Source: Nageia nagi
Taxonomy: Eukaryota; Pinophyta
NCBI GenBank assembly: GCA_050084985.1
Contig: JBITNC010000001.1
Location: 70,122,001-70,186,000 of the forward strand
Reading direction: 5' to 3'
DNA length: 64,000 nt
The translations under genes and the position numbers were made by a program. Below, piece after piece: positions 24,064-36,446 of this stretch. Numbering within the stretch: position 1 is the first letter of the stretch; every line of letters starts with the position of its first letter. The notes beneath the pieces were generated by a model. That model made no database searches. It saw only the letters and a program-made list of their open reading frames with translations, and was not told the origin of the DNA.

Positions 24064-24610
24064 TGTTAGGATTTAATAAGTTTATATAAGCAAGAGCATC
24101 AATAATTCTCTTACTCCTTAGCAAAAGAAACAACATTCAAAGCATACTACTGAAATCAAATAACCATGAACATCAATCACACAAAGAGAGACACAAGAGA
24201 TAACGTGGTTCACCCAATGTAGGCTACATCCACGGAGAAGCTTTCAACCCTTTTGCATATCATTCTTCAAAGTCCTCCAAGCAAACAAACCAACAGCATA
24301 ACCTTGCTACAATCTTCACTTTGGAGTTACAACAAAACCTCACTACAATCTCTCTCTCAACAATCACAATCTACTTCACAATTGCTGTCAAAACTACAAT
24401 GCTACATGCCTGAACTCAAGCCTCTTATTTATAGGTACAAACTAACCCAACTTAAACCCAAGTTGGATCAGGAAGGTCGTTAGGTAACCCCCAACCCTTC
24501 TATAACTGATAACCAGGTGTCATGGCTTCTTGGCAACTAAAATTTGGTGTTAAACGAGAAAGAAACTGCTCTCTGTTTTCTAACCGGTTGTAGTCTCCAT
24601 TTTCTAACAA
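24064..24610 (-). repeat. 3' LTR of the Tnt1-like element
   Basis: TG...CA ends on both strands (TGTTAGGATT start on plus, TTCTAACA end). It contains CTCTTATTTATAGG (plus strand, 24,420-24,433), whose complement is CCTATAAATAAGAG, a good TATA-box candidate for the LTR promoter. pol ends inside it (stop near 24,537). Confidence 0.95.
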
Positions 24611-27513
24611 TCTCCCACTTGGAGACTTCTTCCTCTGCAACAAGGGTCAAAAGCTTCTCATCTTGGCCTTTACTCCTTAAGACCAATCCAAGTTGATCAA
24701 GAGCCCAACTTCTCCTTTGTAAAACTTTAGTGAACATGTCTGCAGGATTTTGAGACGTGTGAATCTTCCCCAAACTGACTGAACCATCCTCCAACGCTGC
24801 CCTGATGAAGTGATACCTCAATTTGATATGCTTGGTTCTGAATGGAAGGTTTGAGTTCTTTGCAATATGAATGGCACTCTGGCTATCGCTCCATAGCTTT
24901 GCATCCTCCTGCACCTTTCCCAGTTCCTCCATCAATCTCTTCAACCAAATCAATTCTTTACTTGCCTCCGTGATCGCAACATACTCTACCTCATAGTGGA
25001 GAGAGCCACAACCCGTTGGAGCTTTGAAATCCAACTCACCGTTGTACCTCCAATGGTAAACACATATCCTGTAGTGCTTCTCCCACCATCTATATCACCT
25101 GCCATGTCAGAATCAACATAACCTTGCAAACAAGAGTTAGATCCACTAAAACATAAAGAGTAATGAGAAGTACCCCTTAAATACCTAAGGATCCATTTAA
25201 CTGCTTCCCAATGCCCTTTTCCTGGATTATTCATGAATCTACTAACCACTCCCACTGCTTGTGCTATATCTGGTCTAGTGCACACCATTGCATACATTAA
25301 ACTTCCAACCGCTGAAGCATAAGGAACCTTAGTCATGTACTCCTTTTCCTTATCTGTCTTAGGACATAAATGTTTGGTGAGTTTAAAATGCTTTGCCAAT
25401 GGTGTAGTTACAGATTTTGCATCTTTCATATTGAACCTTTTAAGAACCTTATCAATATAATCTTCTTGACTTAGTCTAAGCAAGTGGTTTTGTTTATCTC
25501 TTATTATTTTCATTCCAAGTATTTGTTTAGCTTCACCCAAATCCTTCATTTCAAAAGTATTAGCCAAATTTTCCTTAAGATCAACAATATCTTGCATACT
25601 AGATCCTGCTACCAACATATCATCCACATATAAAAGCAAGATTACATAGTTGCCATTTGTTGTCTTCTTTACATACACACAATGATCAGATTGACATCTT
25701 ACAAATTTATTTATTATCATGAAAGTGTCAAACTTATGATACCATTGCCTAGGTGCTTGCTTCAAACCGTACAAGCTCTTTTCCAATTTACATACATACC
25801 CTTCTTTACCTTTGACCTCAAAACCTTCGGGTTGATGCATATAAATATCCTCCTCCAAATCCCCATGAAGGAAAGCTATCTTTACATCCAATTGTTCAAG
25901 AAATAAGTTTTCAGTAGCAACAAGACTCAATATTGCTCTAATCGAGGTCATTTTAACAATGGAGAAAAGATCTCATCATAATCTATACCTTTTTTCTGTT
26001 CAAAACCTTTTACCACAAGTCTTGCCTTGTACCTTTGTCGCCCATCTACCTCTTCCTTTATCCTGTACACCCATTTGTTAGTAAGTGCCTTCTTACCCTC
26101 TAGAAGCTCAACCAAACTCCAAGTTTGATTCTTAAGTAAGGAGTCCATCTCCTCCTTCATAGCATGCTCCCACTTAATCTGTGTATCACCCTGCATAGCT
26201 TCATCAAAACATTCAGGTTCACCACCATCAGTATAAAGAATATGATAAAGAGCAGGAGAGTATCGTTCAGGAGGTTTACTAATCCTTGAGGATCTTCTTA
26301 GTGACAAAGTTTGAGGTGTTTGTGGTGGAGGTGCTTGATCATTATTATTAACAGGATCCTTATATTGATCAACATCTTCTAGAGATACAAACTTAGGTTC
26401 CTCAACCTTTTGCAATCTATCTTTATACATGCTTTTCTCATTGAATACAACATCTCTACTTCTAATGATTTTATGGTTATCAACATCCCATAACCTATAT
26501 CCCAAATCATTAACACCATATCCAACAAGATAGCATTTTTGTGATTTTGCATCAAGTTTCTTTCTATCCACTTTATCAACATGTGCAAAAGCCTCACAAC
26601 CAAAGACTCTCAAGAATGAGTAATTCACCTTTTTTTCTGTCCACATCTCCTCTAGAATGCCTCCATCTAAAGCCATAGATGGACCCCTGTTAATCAAGTA
26701 AACAGCAGTGTCAATAGCATCAGCCCAAAGATTTAAAGGAAACCCAGCATGTATCCTCATACTTCTAGCCCTTTCTAAGATAGTCCTATTCATTCTTTCT
26801 GCAACTCCATTTTCCTGTGGAGTTCTAGGAACCACCTTAATCCTTCTAATGCCATTGTGTGAACAAAATGAATCAAACGCATTATTGCAAAATTCCCCAC
26901 CATTATCAGACTTAAGACATTTCAACTTAGAATTAGTTTCATTCTCAACCAATGCCTTCCACCTGTTAAATGTTTCAAACACATCAGATTTTTTTTTAAT
27001 ACAGTATACCCATGTCTTTCTAGTACAATCATCAATAAAAGTGACAAAATAAGATGAGCCTCCAAGTGAGCAAACCTGTGCAGGACCCCACGCATCTGTA
27101 TGAACAAGCTCTAATTTGTGACTCTTCTTTTCTTTGCCAACTTTAAGAAAATTAACCCTTTTTTGTTTTCCATACACACAATCTTCACAAAATCCTAAAT
27201 CAACTTCTTTAAGATTAGGGAGTGAACCATTAGAGTGTAACATTTTCATACCTTTCTCACTCATATGTCCAAGTCTATTATGCCATAGTGATGTATCATT
27301 GCCTATTGAAACAAGATTCAATGAATAATCAAAGACATTTGTGAGCAAATAAAGAGACCCCACCAAATTTCCCTTTGCAAATACCATTGAACCTTTAATT
27401 ACTTTCCAACTAGCATCCCTGAATGTCATCACATAGCCCTCCTTATCCAATTTACTTGTTGATATAAGATTTCTTTTAAGATCCGGAATGTGTCTAGCTT
27501 CATTAAGAGTCCA
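24537..27513 (-). pseudogene. Copia pol, nearly intact (Tnt1-like), with three lesions
   Basis: Order on the minus strand: the last part of the protease region; a GAG-pre-integrase zinc motif (WHNRLGHMSEKGM, then CEDCVYGKQ); the integrase core with HTDAWGP, LKSDNGGEF and PQENGVAERMNRT giving the D,D-35-E set; RT with KARLVVKGFEQKKGIDYDE, the catalytic LLLYVDDMLVAG and LYGLKQAPRQWY; and RNase H with GYVDSDMAGDIDG, DSQSAIHIAKN and RTKHIKLRYHFIR. The lesions are a TAA stop at 27,511-27,513 within the protease region, a one-base loss near 25,955 at the start of RT, and a one-base loss near 25,010 in RNase H. Apart from these, frames are open for 500, 321 and 165 codons. The reading frame ends within the 3' LTR. 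No active product is expected unless a related copy supplies it. Confidence 0.92.
24611..24621 (-). other. Polypurine tract of the Tnt1-like element
   Basis: Complement reads AGTGGGAGAT immediately before the 3' LTR start, the expected plus-strand priming site. Confidence 0.75.
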
Positions 27514-28545
27514 TTATGTTCCATTAGGTAATTTCATTGTTATATTGCCAATACCAACAATCTTGCATGGGTGTTCATTACCTAATAATACTTGACCAAA
27601 GTCACCATGTGTGTAATTTGAAAAATAGTTCTTATGTGGAGTAGCATGATATGAAGCACCCGAATCAAGAACCCAATAATCATCATTCTTTTCATTAGAA
27701 ATGATTAAAGCATCTTGAATTAATTCACCAACAATATTTACCTCTTGGTTACTTGTGCTTTCATTATTATAATTACTACTTTCACTTTCTTTTCCTTTTC
27801 TATTCCAACAATCCCTTTTAATGTGACCCTTTTTACCACAATGCCAACATTCCAATTTAGTTTTACCTTTTGATTTTGACCTTCCTTGCGATTTGCTTCT
27901 TGACTTGCTTCTCCTTCTTTCCTTTGATCTTCCTCTTGCCTCTACTGTGAGAGCAGCATTGGAGCATTCTCTCGTGGACTTTCTCCTCATGTCCTCACTT
28001 AGAATTGTTCCAACAACTTCATCAAAGATCAATTTTGCATTAGAAGAAGAATTACTAACAGCCATAACAAAGTTATTCCAACTATCCGGAAGTGAACATA
28101 GAATTAACAAAGCCCTTACTTCATCTTCAAATTCTAAACTTACTGAAGTTAATTGATTTGTGATTGTGTTGAATTCATTAACATGGTCCTGAACTGAACT
28201 ACCTTCATTCATCTTCATGTTAAACAATTTCTTCATTAAGTATACTTTGTTTGAGGCAGATGGTTTTTCATACATTTTAGCAAGCTTATCCATTACACCT
28301 TTAGTAGTTTTTTCATTGGAAATATTGAAAGCTACACTAGAACTTAAACAAAGTCTTACAGCTCCCAAAGCCTTTCTATCCAACAAGTTCCATTCTTCAT
28401 CACTCATAGAAGTGGGTTTCTTACTCTTATCTTCTAGAGGTTGATAGAGATCCTTTTGGTAGAGGTAGTCTTCCATTTGCATTTTCCAAAACTGAAAACC
28501 TTGCCCATTAAATCTTTCCACCTTCAGCCTCCCTTCTTCTGCCAT
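27514..28545 (-). pseudogene. Copia gag-protease of the Tnt1-like element
   Basis: The preferred start is ATG at 28,543-28,545 (MAEEGRLKVERFNGQGFQFW), since this is where the family's Gag begins; the frame is open 14 codons further upstream. It contains the UBN2-type Gag core (YLMKKLFNMKMNEGSSVQDH, then VNEFNTI), a basic Arg/Ser/Lys stretch of about 25 residues, a CCHC zinc knuckle CWHCGKKGHIKRDC, and the protease active site WVLDSGASYHAT with Asp-Ser-Gly intact. The frame then meets TAA at 27,511-27,513, after which pol continues in the same frame. Gag itself is therefore complete and only the link to pol is cut. Confidence 0.92.
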
Positions 28546-28609
28546 AGTGCTCTTCCTGGTTTCTAATCTACACACAAGATTCACCAAAAAAATCTCAACA
28601 CAACAACAA

Positions 28610-28621
28610 GCTCTGATACCA
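28610..28621 (-). other. Primer-binding site of the Tnt1-like element
   Basis: Minus strand TGGTATCAGAGC, complementary to the initiator methionine tRNA 3' end, two bases from the 5' LTR. Confidence 0.95.
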
Positions 28622-28623
28622 CT

Positions 28624-29168
28624 TGTTAGGATTTAATAAGTTTATATAAGCAAGAGCATCAATAATTCTCTTACTCCTTAGCAAAAGAAACAACATTCAA
28701 AGCATACTACTGAAATCAAATAACCATGAACATCAATCACACAAAGAGAGACACAAGAGATAACGTGGTTCACCCAATGTAGGCTACATCCACGGAGAAG
28801 CTTTCAACCCTTTTGCATATCATTCTTCAAAGTCCTCCAAGCAACAAACCAACAGCATAACCTTGCTACAATCTTCACTTTGGAGTTACAACAAAACCTC
28901 ACTACAATCTCTCTCTCAACAATCACAATCTACTTCACAATTGCTGTCAAAACTACAATACTACATGCCTGAACTCAAGCCTCTTATTTATAGGTACAAA
29001 CTAACCCAACTTAAACCCAAGTTGGATCAGGAAGGTCGTTAGGTAACCCCCAACCCTTCTATAACTGATAACCAGGTGTCATGGCTTCTTGGTAACTGAA
29101 ATTTGGTGTTAAACGAGAAAGAAACTGCTCTCTATTTTCTAACCGGTTGTAGTCTCCATTTTCTAACA
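28624..29168 (-). repeat. 5' LTR of the Tnt1-like element
   Basis: Nearly identical partner of 24,064-24,610. It is bounded by GTTAT on the outside and the primer-binding site on the inside. Confidence 0.95.
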
Positions 29169-31560
29169 GTTATGAATAACTGGATATACATGTAAGCAAA
29201 ATGCAATAAACACACATAAGGGCAGCACATTGTTTGACAAAATGCCCACCGAAATGATAGTCTCCACATCGATATGAATATTACTCTACATCAAAGTTCT
29301 CTCAACATGAATGATTATAGTTAATTGTGGTCTGTGTTGTGTTGATTGGGTGGAATTCACATGATTATCGTATAAAAGTAATTGATTACTTCATAGAAAT
29401 AATTAATTTTTTTAAAAGAAAACATAGGATTTAAATTTATGTGTGTAGGTTTTCAATTTAATTTCTTAACCTTTAGAATCAATTAATTCATCAAAAATTT
29501 TCTTAGCTGATAGAATTAATGGTTGAAAGTTGACTACTGTACAAAAGTAAATGATTATTACACAAAAGTAATAATATTAATTTTTTTTTACTGATCTATA
29601 CTCGTGCCATAGTCACCAGGAACAGATCAAACACAATACAGACATCAGTTAACTTAGATGAACACAGATATATTGAAACAGGTAGCAAATTATTTGACAA
29701 GATAAAATTGCAAGTCTGTAATAGTAAAATACAACTATCTTATGAATTATAATAAAACAAAAAAGTACTCACTATTTTACATCCCTTAAATTATACTTTT
29801 TGAAGTGCTAAACTATTTTACACTGTTTGATCTACTTTTATAACCACGTACTTTGTACAAAATAAACGCATTGAAATGGTGTACGAATTAGTTGACAAGA
29901 TATGTACAAAACGTTTATTAAAGGCGACGGACTATCTGACAAACAAGTATGCAAACTGGGAAAGCGTAGAGAAGGTTAGCGAATCGTTTGACAAAATGCC
30001 TTGTCGTAATACAGTTGCATCTAAATGCAATGATCGCCGGAAGGGTTCATGAATGATAAGAAAATGGCGTAACAACATACCTCATCGCACTATAATATCG
30101 TGGAACGCAACGAGCGTAGGATGGGTACAAAATTGATTTTCTGAAAAAATGAGCAAATGCAATTATCAGATGTAAAGCCAAATGCTGTAACCTTTGTCAG
30201 CATTTTTCAAACATGTGCCGCCATGTTACCTCAAGAAGAATGCATGGACATCCATCAAAGTAGCTGAAAATACTTTTTTCATATAATATTGTAGTTGTGA
30301 ATGCCATGACAAACATGAAGCAAAATGTGGAAGAATATGCGTTGTTGGACAAAACGAGCAGAGAAGCTAACTAATTGTTTGACAAAACATGTGATGTAGG
30401 CACAGTTTCGTGGAAGTCAATGAGCGTAGAATATGCAGAAAACAAAAATATTAAAAGGGCCCACTTTTGTACTAAAATGGACTTTCATGGGAAACATTGA
30501 TAGATTTGTATTTACAAAATCGATAAGAGTTTCTATAACTCCAGCAAGGATAGAGTTTCAATATTAAAAAAAAAATTAATTCATTTTATTATAAAATAAA
30601 AAATTGTTGAAATAAAATATAAATATAAATATATATAATTCTATAGAAAAATACATTTGTTTGTATGATGATCGACAAGTGTAACGCATGCATAATAGAC
30701 GTCTAGCATAAACATGATGTCAACCTTAGAAATATGTGGGGATATAGATAAAATAAAAAGGGTGCAACATTAGGACTTCCTAGGAAATCACCTATCCCAG
30801 TATTTATCCAGCCCAAATCTATTCAACTGCAGAGTTCTAATCCCAAATCTATTTAACTGCAGGGTTCTAATGGGATCTGGTGCATTAAGGCTGATAAGAT
30901 ATATTTAAAAATTAAAATAGAAACGATATCTCTCGAAGTTTTTTTCAATATATAAAGGAGTATATCAAATTCAAGCGTTGGTGAGATGTTAACTACATTC
31001 TTTGACAAAACAAGTCGAGTTGTGAAGAACCATCGTAGCTGCCATTATGCAACCAAGTATATCTCTAAAATTGTTGCATAAGAGGTTGCTGCTAAAGATG
31101 TTGATCGATTTGATCATTCCAACGATGGACAGTGATCTTCATGTAATTACTTATGATTAACTAAAAGATGTTTGCTGCAGAAATTGTATTTATTTTAGTA
31201 AAGTCTTGGACTTCATGGTCCTGTAATTATATTGCGAGCAAACGAACAGGAACACAATCTCATCTAATGCAATGATTACAGGATGCTCTCAGGTTGGGTT
31301 TTCTAAGGAAGCTGAAACCTTTTAAGGAAATACAGCACAGAAACACAATCCCAGAGAATGCTATGACAAGATAATAATGCGAGCATGGTTTAGAAGCTCT
31401 CAAGTGTTTAAAAGATGCAATTCACTAGTTTTTCACCAGATTCAATAACTGTTGCAAGTAATCTGGTTGTATGCGTAAATTTTGGAGCCTTAAAATGGAA
31501 TCCGGACAGTCATGAAAACAATTGGATTTGACTTCCTTTGACACATGATTGTGATCTTAG
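29169..31560 (+). pseudogene. PPR-protein pseudogene, downstream part
   Basis: A chain of decayed PPR blocks on the plus strand. The clearest are SESFDKMPCRNTV (about 29,963-30,010); NAVTFVSIFQTCAAM followed by CMDIHQS (30,181-30,260); VVNAMTNMKQNVEE and LFDKTCDVGTVSW (30,293-30,430); SNAMITGCSQVGFSKEAETF (about 31,263-31,322); and FSPDSITVAS with CVNFGALK (31,420-31,500). The order repeats the P-L-S pattern of plant PPR proteins: FDKMP..., VSWNAMI.GY...G..EA..., PD..T..S...AC...L..G..IH. Stops and frame shifts lie between and inside blocks, so no working protein remains. It continues the fragment at 23,850-24,063 across the copia insertion. Confidence 0.75.
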
Positions 31561-33299
31561 CTTTAATAGACGAATTTGAGAGCAGTGAAATAACAAAATT
31601 CATGTTATAAACACCAAAACTATCATGAATGGATAAATTGTAATACAGATATTAGCAAGCATCAGATAATCTAGAAATCAGCAGGGCTACTAGGCAAAGT
31701 ACCGGCTGATCTTTCTACTTGTAGTTTTTACTGTTCTCATTCAGTCCCTTAGATCATATTTAATCCACCAGGGACATTAATAATATTTCATTTTCATTTT
31801 CTTGGACGGATGAAAAAAAGAAGATTTTAATCTTGCAGTGAATGTAAATTTTGAAGTTATAATTTACATTTGTTTATTGCAAGATCGAAGATCAAATGAG
31901 TTTTTATTTCCTTTTCATTTTAACTCATCAAATGCTCATTCATGATTTTATAAAATAGGATGGACAAGGGAAGAAATTACAAGGCAACTAAAAGATTAAC
32001 AAAGAAAAGGGCCATTGAATTAGAGAAAGATGGGAATTACACAAGAGGTAAAATGCAAAAACAACTTTGCAAGGATCAGAGATACAACTTGGGACCATAC
32101 AGACACTATGAGAATGCAGAAAGACATTAATGATGTGCATAAGAGCGAGAGAATGGAAGATGTCCTTTACGCTTAAGGGTTGTTCAAGGCTACAACGATA
32201 CCATTTACCCTGAGATTTTCTGCATTGATTCCAGAAGTTGCCCATCCACTGATTTCAAGAGGAGAAAGTTATTTTGATGTGAACGGTAAAGTCATAGCTG
32301 GTTTCACGCCTTACGGCGTTAATAATGCATTCGCATGGTCAAACAAAGGAGTTATGTATTCTAAGAATGCTTCACAGCACTTTAGAAGAAAACCAGAAAC
32401 ATAGTCAAACAATAGCTCAAAAATGAGCATAGGGGAATAAAGTACCAAAAAATCTTTCAATATCAAAGGATGTTCTTTGAGGTTACGACCAACAAAGCTA
32501 TTAGCATGGTATGCAGGGTAACCAGAAAAGAATCATTACATGATAATATTTTAATATCAACAAATGAATGATATTACAAATAAAGTTTCATCTTTTGAGG
32601 ATGTAGTATTATTTTATTTCGAAGCATCAAAGAGTAGGTTGTCAAAAATGAAATAATTTATGGGCACTATCTTGGTTGAGAATATAGATTTTCTACTAAG
32701 TTAAATATCATTGTACTTATTATATTAATTTTAGTTTCATGTCAACTTCTTCAATTAATAATTAAAATGTAGCTTTCCAATTCATGTATTTCAAATTGGA
32801 CCACATATCTCACTACTTCTCTAATGTAGTTAGGATTTTTAGAAGGTAGTTAAAGTAGTTAGGATTTTTGAGAAAGTAGTCAATAGACCAAACAAGGACC
32901 TTCAAAGGTGGTTCTAAATCCCTTCCAAAAGCTTTTACCAACAGTTACTTGCCCACCATCTAAGCCTGTGTCCTTAAAAGTTAGAACTCTATAATGGAAG
33001 GTTCAAAAAATCCTCTATAGGATCCTAAAAACTACCTCAACTATCCTTTATAGCAGGTATCAATCACCATCTAAGCATGCATCTCTTACAGTTAGAACTC
33101 TATGGTAGGGGTTTACAAATATCTTCATAAACTCTTTAAGGAAGTTTAAAAATACCTCAAAATTTCCACTATTTAAAAAAAAAAGGCCAATGTAACAATT
33201 ACAAAGGCTATGCATAAGTTTTATAATATTCATAAAGTATTTTTTATTTCCTCATCAATCCTAATAAATAGAGAAAATAATCTAAAATCTAGATAATAA
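31561..33299. other. Spacer with no recognised gene
   Basis: The open frame on the plus strand at 32,180-32,404 (starting from TTG) and its overlapping minus-strand partner at 31,988-32,245 show no domain I recognise. At 32,950-33,120 two units of about 110 bases share CACCATCTAAGC and AGTTAGAACTCTAT, a small old tandem duplication. The AAACTACCTCAA motif here recurs at 44,310-44,390. No transposon ends could be fixed. Confidence 0.4.
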
Positions 33300-33800
33300 G
33301 ATACGTTAATTGTCATACCTTGTCAATCAATTGCATCCTTACTGTAGCCATGAATTGCATATCCTTCAATCATTGTAGTCCATGAAATTGTATTTGTATT
33401 ATTAAATAATTTTAAAATAAAAGGACTATGTTAGACATAACTTTAGTATAAAACATTAAAGATTAATATAATAGAATATTTATATATAGCTATAGAAAAA
33501 ATATATTTAGCATGAAAACTTAGAAAAATAACATTCCATGAAACTATATGTGCATCATGCATCTTGTCAAATAATTCCCAAGCCTTATGTATTCTTCCAT
33601 ATTTTCAATACATGTCTATTAGAGCATTCAAAATAATAATAGGTGATAAAAAACTATTTTCAACTACTCTTTGATGGATGTCTATACCTTATTTTAGAGA
33701 TACTTATGGTGGCACATGCTTGAAGCATGTTGGCAAAGGTTGCAAACTTAAAATTATTGCATCTGCTTCTCCAAATATATACTTTACAATTGTAAAATAT
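33300..33800 (-). pseudogene. PPR-protein pseudogene fragment
   Basis: Minus-strand PPR wording in order: TFANMLQACATISISK then DIHQ-like (33,655-33,745); NALIDMY and KAWELFDKMHDAHIVSW (33,545-33,630); and NTISWTTMIEGYAIHGYSKD (33,335-33,394). This is a full run of the linker, Y-KCG, FDKM and SW.MI.GY blocks of a plant PLS-class PPR protein, interrupted by stops and a 70-100 base loss or insertion between blocks. It lies opposite in direction to the relic at 23.8-31.6 kb and parallel to 42.7-44.2 kb. Confidence 0.75.
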
Positions 33801-34820
33801 TGATGAAAAATAATTCAATACAAGAATTTTAAATTCTATCATTAAAGAATTCTAATAATCAAATCTGGACAATAATTTTAGTAGTTAGATATACAAAATA
33901 TGATCCAATTCCACCCAAAATGTTCTTGGTATTTGTATCCATAAATAGTGTGAAATATGCAATGGCATATAAATAAGTCACTACATAGAATTTGGTCCTA
34001 GATGGCCAATCCAAATATAGGCACATGATAATATAATTGTTCTGAATAAGATAACTATATAAAATGATAAAGCCAAAAGCAACCTTCTTTAAAATGATTC
34101 AAACTTTAAAATCGAAGACAAAATAATTCAAACTTTAAAATCCATACCAAATCCTCATAATATTAGATATTTTTTTCATAGAAGCCTTATAAGAATCTTT
34201 AAGCTCACCTATTTCAACTAGAACCTAAGTTATGAAAGAAAAATAGTCAATTCAATTTGGATTAATATTATTTATTTTTCAAAATAAAATAATATATTTT
34301 AAAAAAAAGCCATGATGATGTCATTTACAAATTGTCATTGATAAAAATATGACATAGAAGTTTCACATAAAGCAATACCAATACACATGATGTGCACAAA
34401 AAGGAATTAAAATGAATTACATTTTTAATGCATATAATATACCTCTAAGCAATCAATCACTACCAATTGATGCTCATCTACAAAGTTGTAAATACTCTAT
34501 TCAATTCAAAATTTTGAACTTATCTTAACATTCCTAATGATATAAATAATTCAACATTCATAATGAGTTATAAATAGTTTAAAGCATCCATTTTACTAGA
34601 CCTATGATGGGGGGTTGATGTAATGTCATTTCAATTATCATATTTTGCATCCAAAGAGGTAAATAACACGAAAGTACTTGGACATAAAATTAAGTGATAA
34701 ACTAAACACAATGGCTATGGTCTCCTTTAAAGGTAAACTTTGTTTGTTTAAGAATAAATATCTTCCTATTTTTAGGTATATTGATCTACAATCCCTAAAT
34801 AATACCTAGAAACATATAAA

Positions 34821-34985
34821 ATGCAATGATAGATCCATTTTAAAATATCTACTAGGCCATTTCCAATACATTGTAAAATGTAGTGGTAGATCTATTTTAA
34901 AGTATCTACTAGGATATTTCCAATACATTGTAAAATGTAATGGTGGATATGATATATCAACAAGGCCATTTTGAGCATATTTTGT
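34821..34985. repeat. 57-bp tandem repeat, about three units
   Basis: Units start at about 34,821, 34,878 and 34,935, each 57 bases apart. They share ATG.A.TG.TAGAT, AA.TATCTACTAGG and TTTCCAATACATTGTAAA. Because 57 is divisible by three, the minus strand shows a repeating open frame, which I do not regard as a gene. Confidence 0.8.
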
Positions 34986-36446
34986 AATGTTGATCATAAT
35001 TATTTTCCCATAAATGCTACATAACCAGATTTAATAATTCTAAAATATTTTACACAAACATGTATTTTAGGTTTTATAATAACATAGGGGTATTTATTTA
35101 ATGCTCAACGGGGAATAGTGTCCCTGATGAATTCTTCAATACTAAGAAAAAGTAGGGGGAGGTATTTTTTTTACTAAGTATTAAAAAGGAAGGGGGATTA
35201 TTTTTTTTACTTGTCTCTCTTCCTTTGTGCTATTTTTTAAAAATTTGCAATGATTTTTTATTTAAAAGGATGAATTTCTTCCTATGGTAAAAATATGGCA
35301 ATAGTGTTAAAGCAATTTTTAAAATAAAATTGCAAAAAAAGGGAGGGAATTATTACTCCTTAATGCTTAATGGTAAAATGTGGTTTTTCTTTCCTTAATG
35401 TCAAAGGTAAAATTTTCAAAAAAGAATTTATTTATGTTAAAATAAGGGAATTTTTTATTAAATCATTATTTTTTTGCATTAAGGAGATTTATTTTAGAAA
35501 ATTTCTAAGTTCATTTTTTTAAGTAAAAAGGGGAGGTTATACTTATTTTTTTATTTTTTACTTAAAAATGGTGAACTTGTGCAAATTATGAAACTTATGT
35601 AAAAAGGTCCTTTTGGGGTTAGTAACAAAATCCACTGGACTCTTAAGTTTCAATTATTGTTGGATAATGTATAATTTTTATACACTTTACTTTATGTTAT
35701 GCATGTTTTCTTTATTTCTTGCAAAATCATTAACATTAAAAGTGCACCTCCTAAAATGAACACATCCACATATATATTTCACAACATGACTTGTTTAGAG
35801 AGCCATGAGATGAGGACCAAGAAGATTGTAACCTTCAGTATGATGATCCAAATGATAAAAAGTTTGTATTTCTTAATTACCTTTAAGTCTTTTGTTGGTC
35901 TAAACATAACTCCATATAGGTGGATAGACATGTGTGTAGTGATACCACATGTTTATACGTTCATTCAGGGATTATCCTGATAACCTAGAAGGATAACTTA
36001 AAACATAATCAAGATAATAATTTGGTCGATCTAACATATGTCACAACTTTGAAAAATAGTTAGTACTCCTCCTTGCGAGAGTATATTACTAACCAAGGTG
36101 AACTAATTGAGGATTGGTCGTACCTAGACTCCACCTTGCAGGCATCTAGGTGAGGGCTTAATTTTAAATAAGAAAATAAGCCTCGACTTTATCCTTCTCT
36201 ATAACGATGATTATTGCTCATATGGGATTTATTATGTGATTCTATTGTAAACCTTTACATATGTGAAATTTTGTTAAACAAATTAAGCATATCCTTTTGA
36301 TTATATTTTCTTAATCAAAATTTATTATGTACATGTATGGTTGATTAATTTCAACAAATATAAACTTGTATGAATGATTAAACTCAACATTTAAAGTTGA
36401 TTAACATGCTTACATTGGTTAACACTTTCACCTTCTTGTGTAGCAA

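Larger units (their letters stand above)
24064..29168 (-). mobile_element. Young Ty1-copia element of the Tnt1-like (Tork) lineage
   Basis: A complete 5.1-kb element on the minus strand. The LTRs (24,064-24,610 and 28,624-29,168) differ, by my count by eye, at four substitutions and two one-base indels in about 546 bases. The target site GTTAT is perfectly duplicated (24,059-24,063 and 29,169-29,173). It has an initiator-methionine-tRNA primer-binding site and a polypurine tract. gag and pol are in one reading direction and nearly intact, with three small lesions. Domain wording throughout is close to tobacco Tnt1. It inserted into the PPR pseudogene. The near-identical LTRs indicate recent insertion relative to the other elements here. 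Confidence 0.95.

Noticed and set aside
26708-28444. Plus-strand open frames of 75-114 codons opposite the Tnt1-like gag-pol
   Set aside because: They are antisense shadows of conserved gag-pol codons and show no family of their own.
31988-32404. Overlapping open frames on both strands as a possible small gene
   Set aside because: No recognisable domain, no start context that stands out, and mutual overlap on opposite strands. Listed only as spacer.
32820-33070. Possible inverted repeats with AGTTAGGATTTTT and AAAACTACC motifs as a second MITE
   Set aside because: The pairing is short and broken, and no target duplication or second copy in the window supports it beyond the vague match near 44,310.
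33850-35600. Search for the missing 5' LTR of copia copy 2
   Set aside because: No segment aligns with 41,118-41,620 or shows a TGGTATCAGAGC-like primer site, so no LTR is annotated there.
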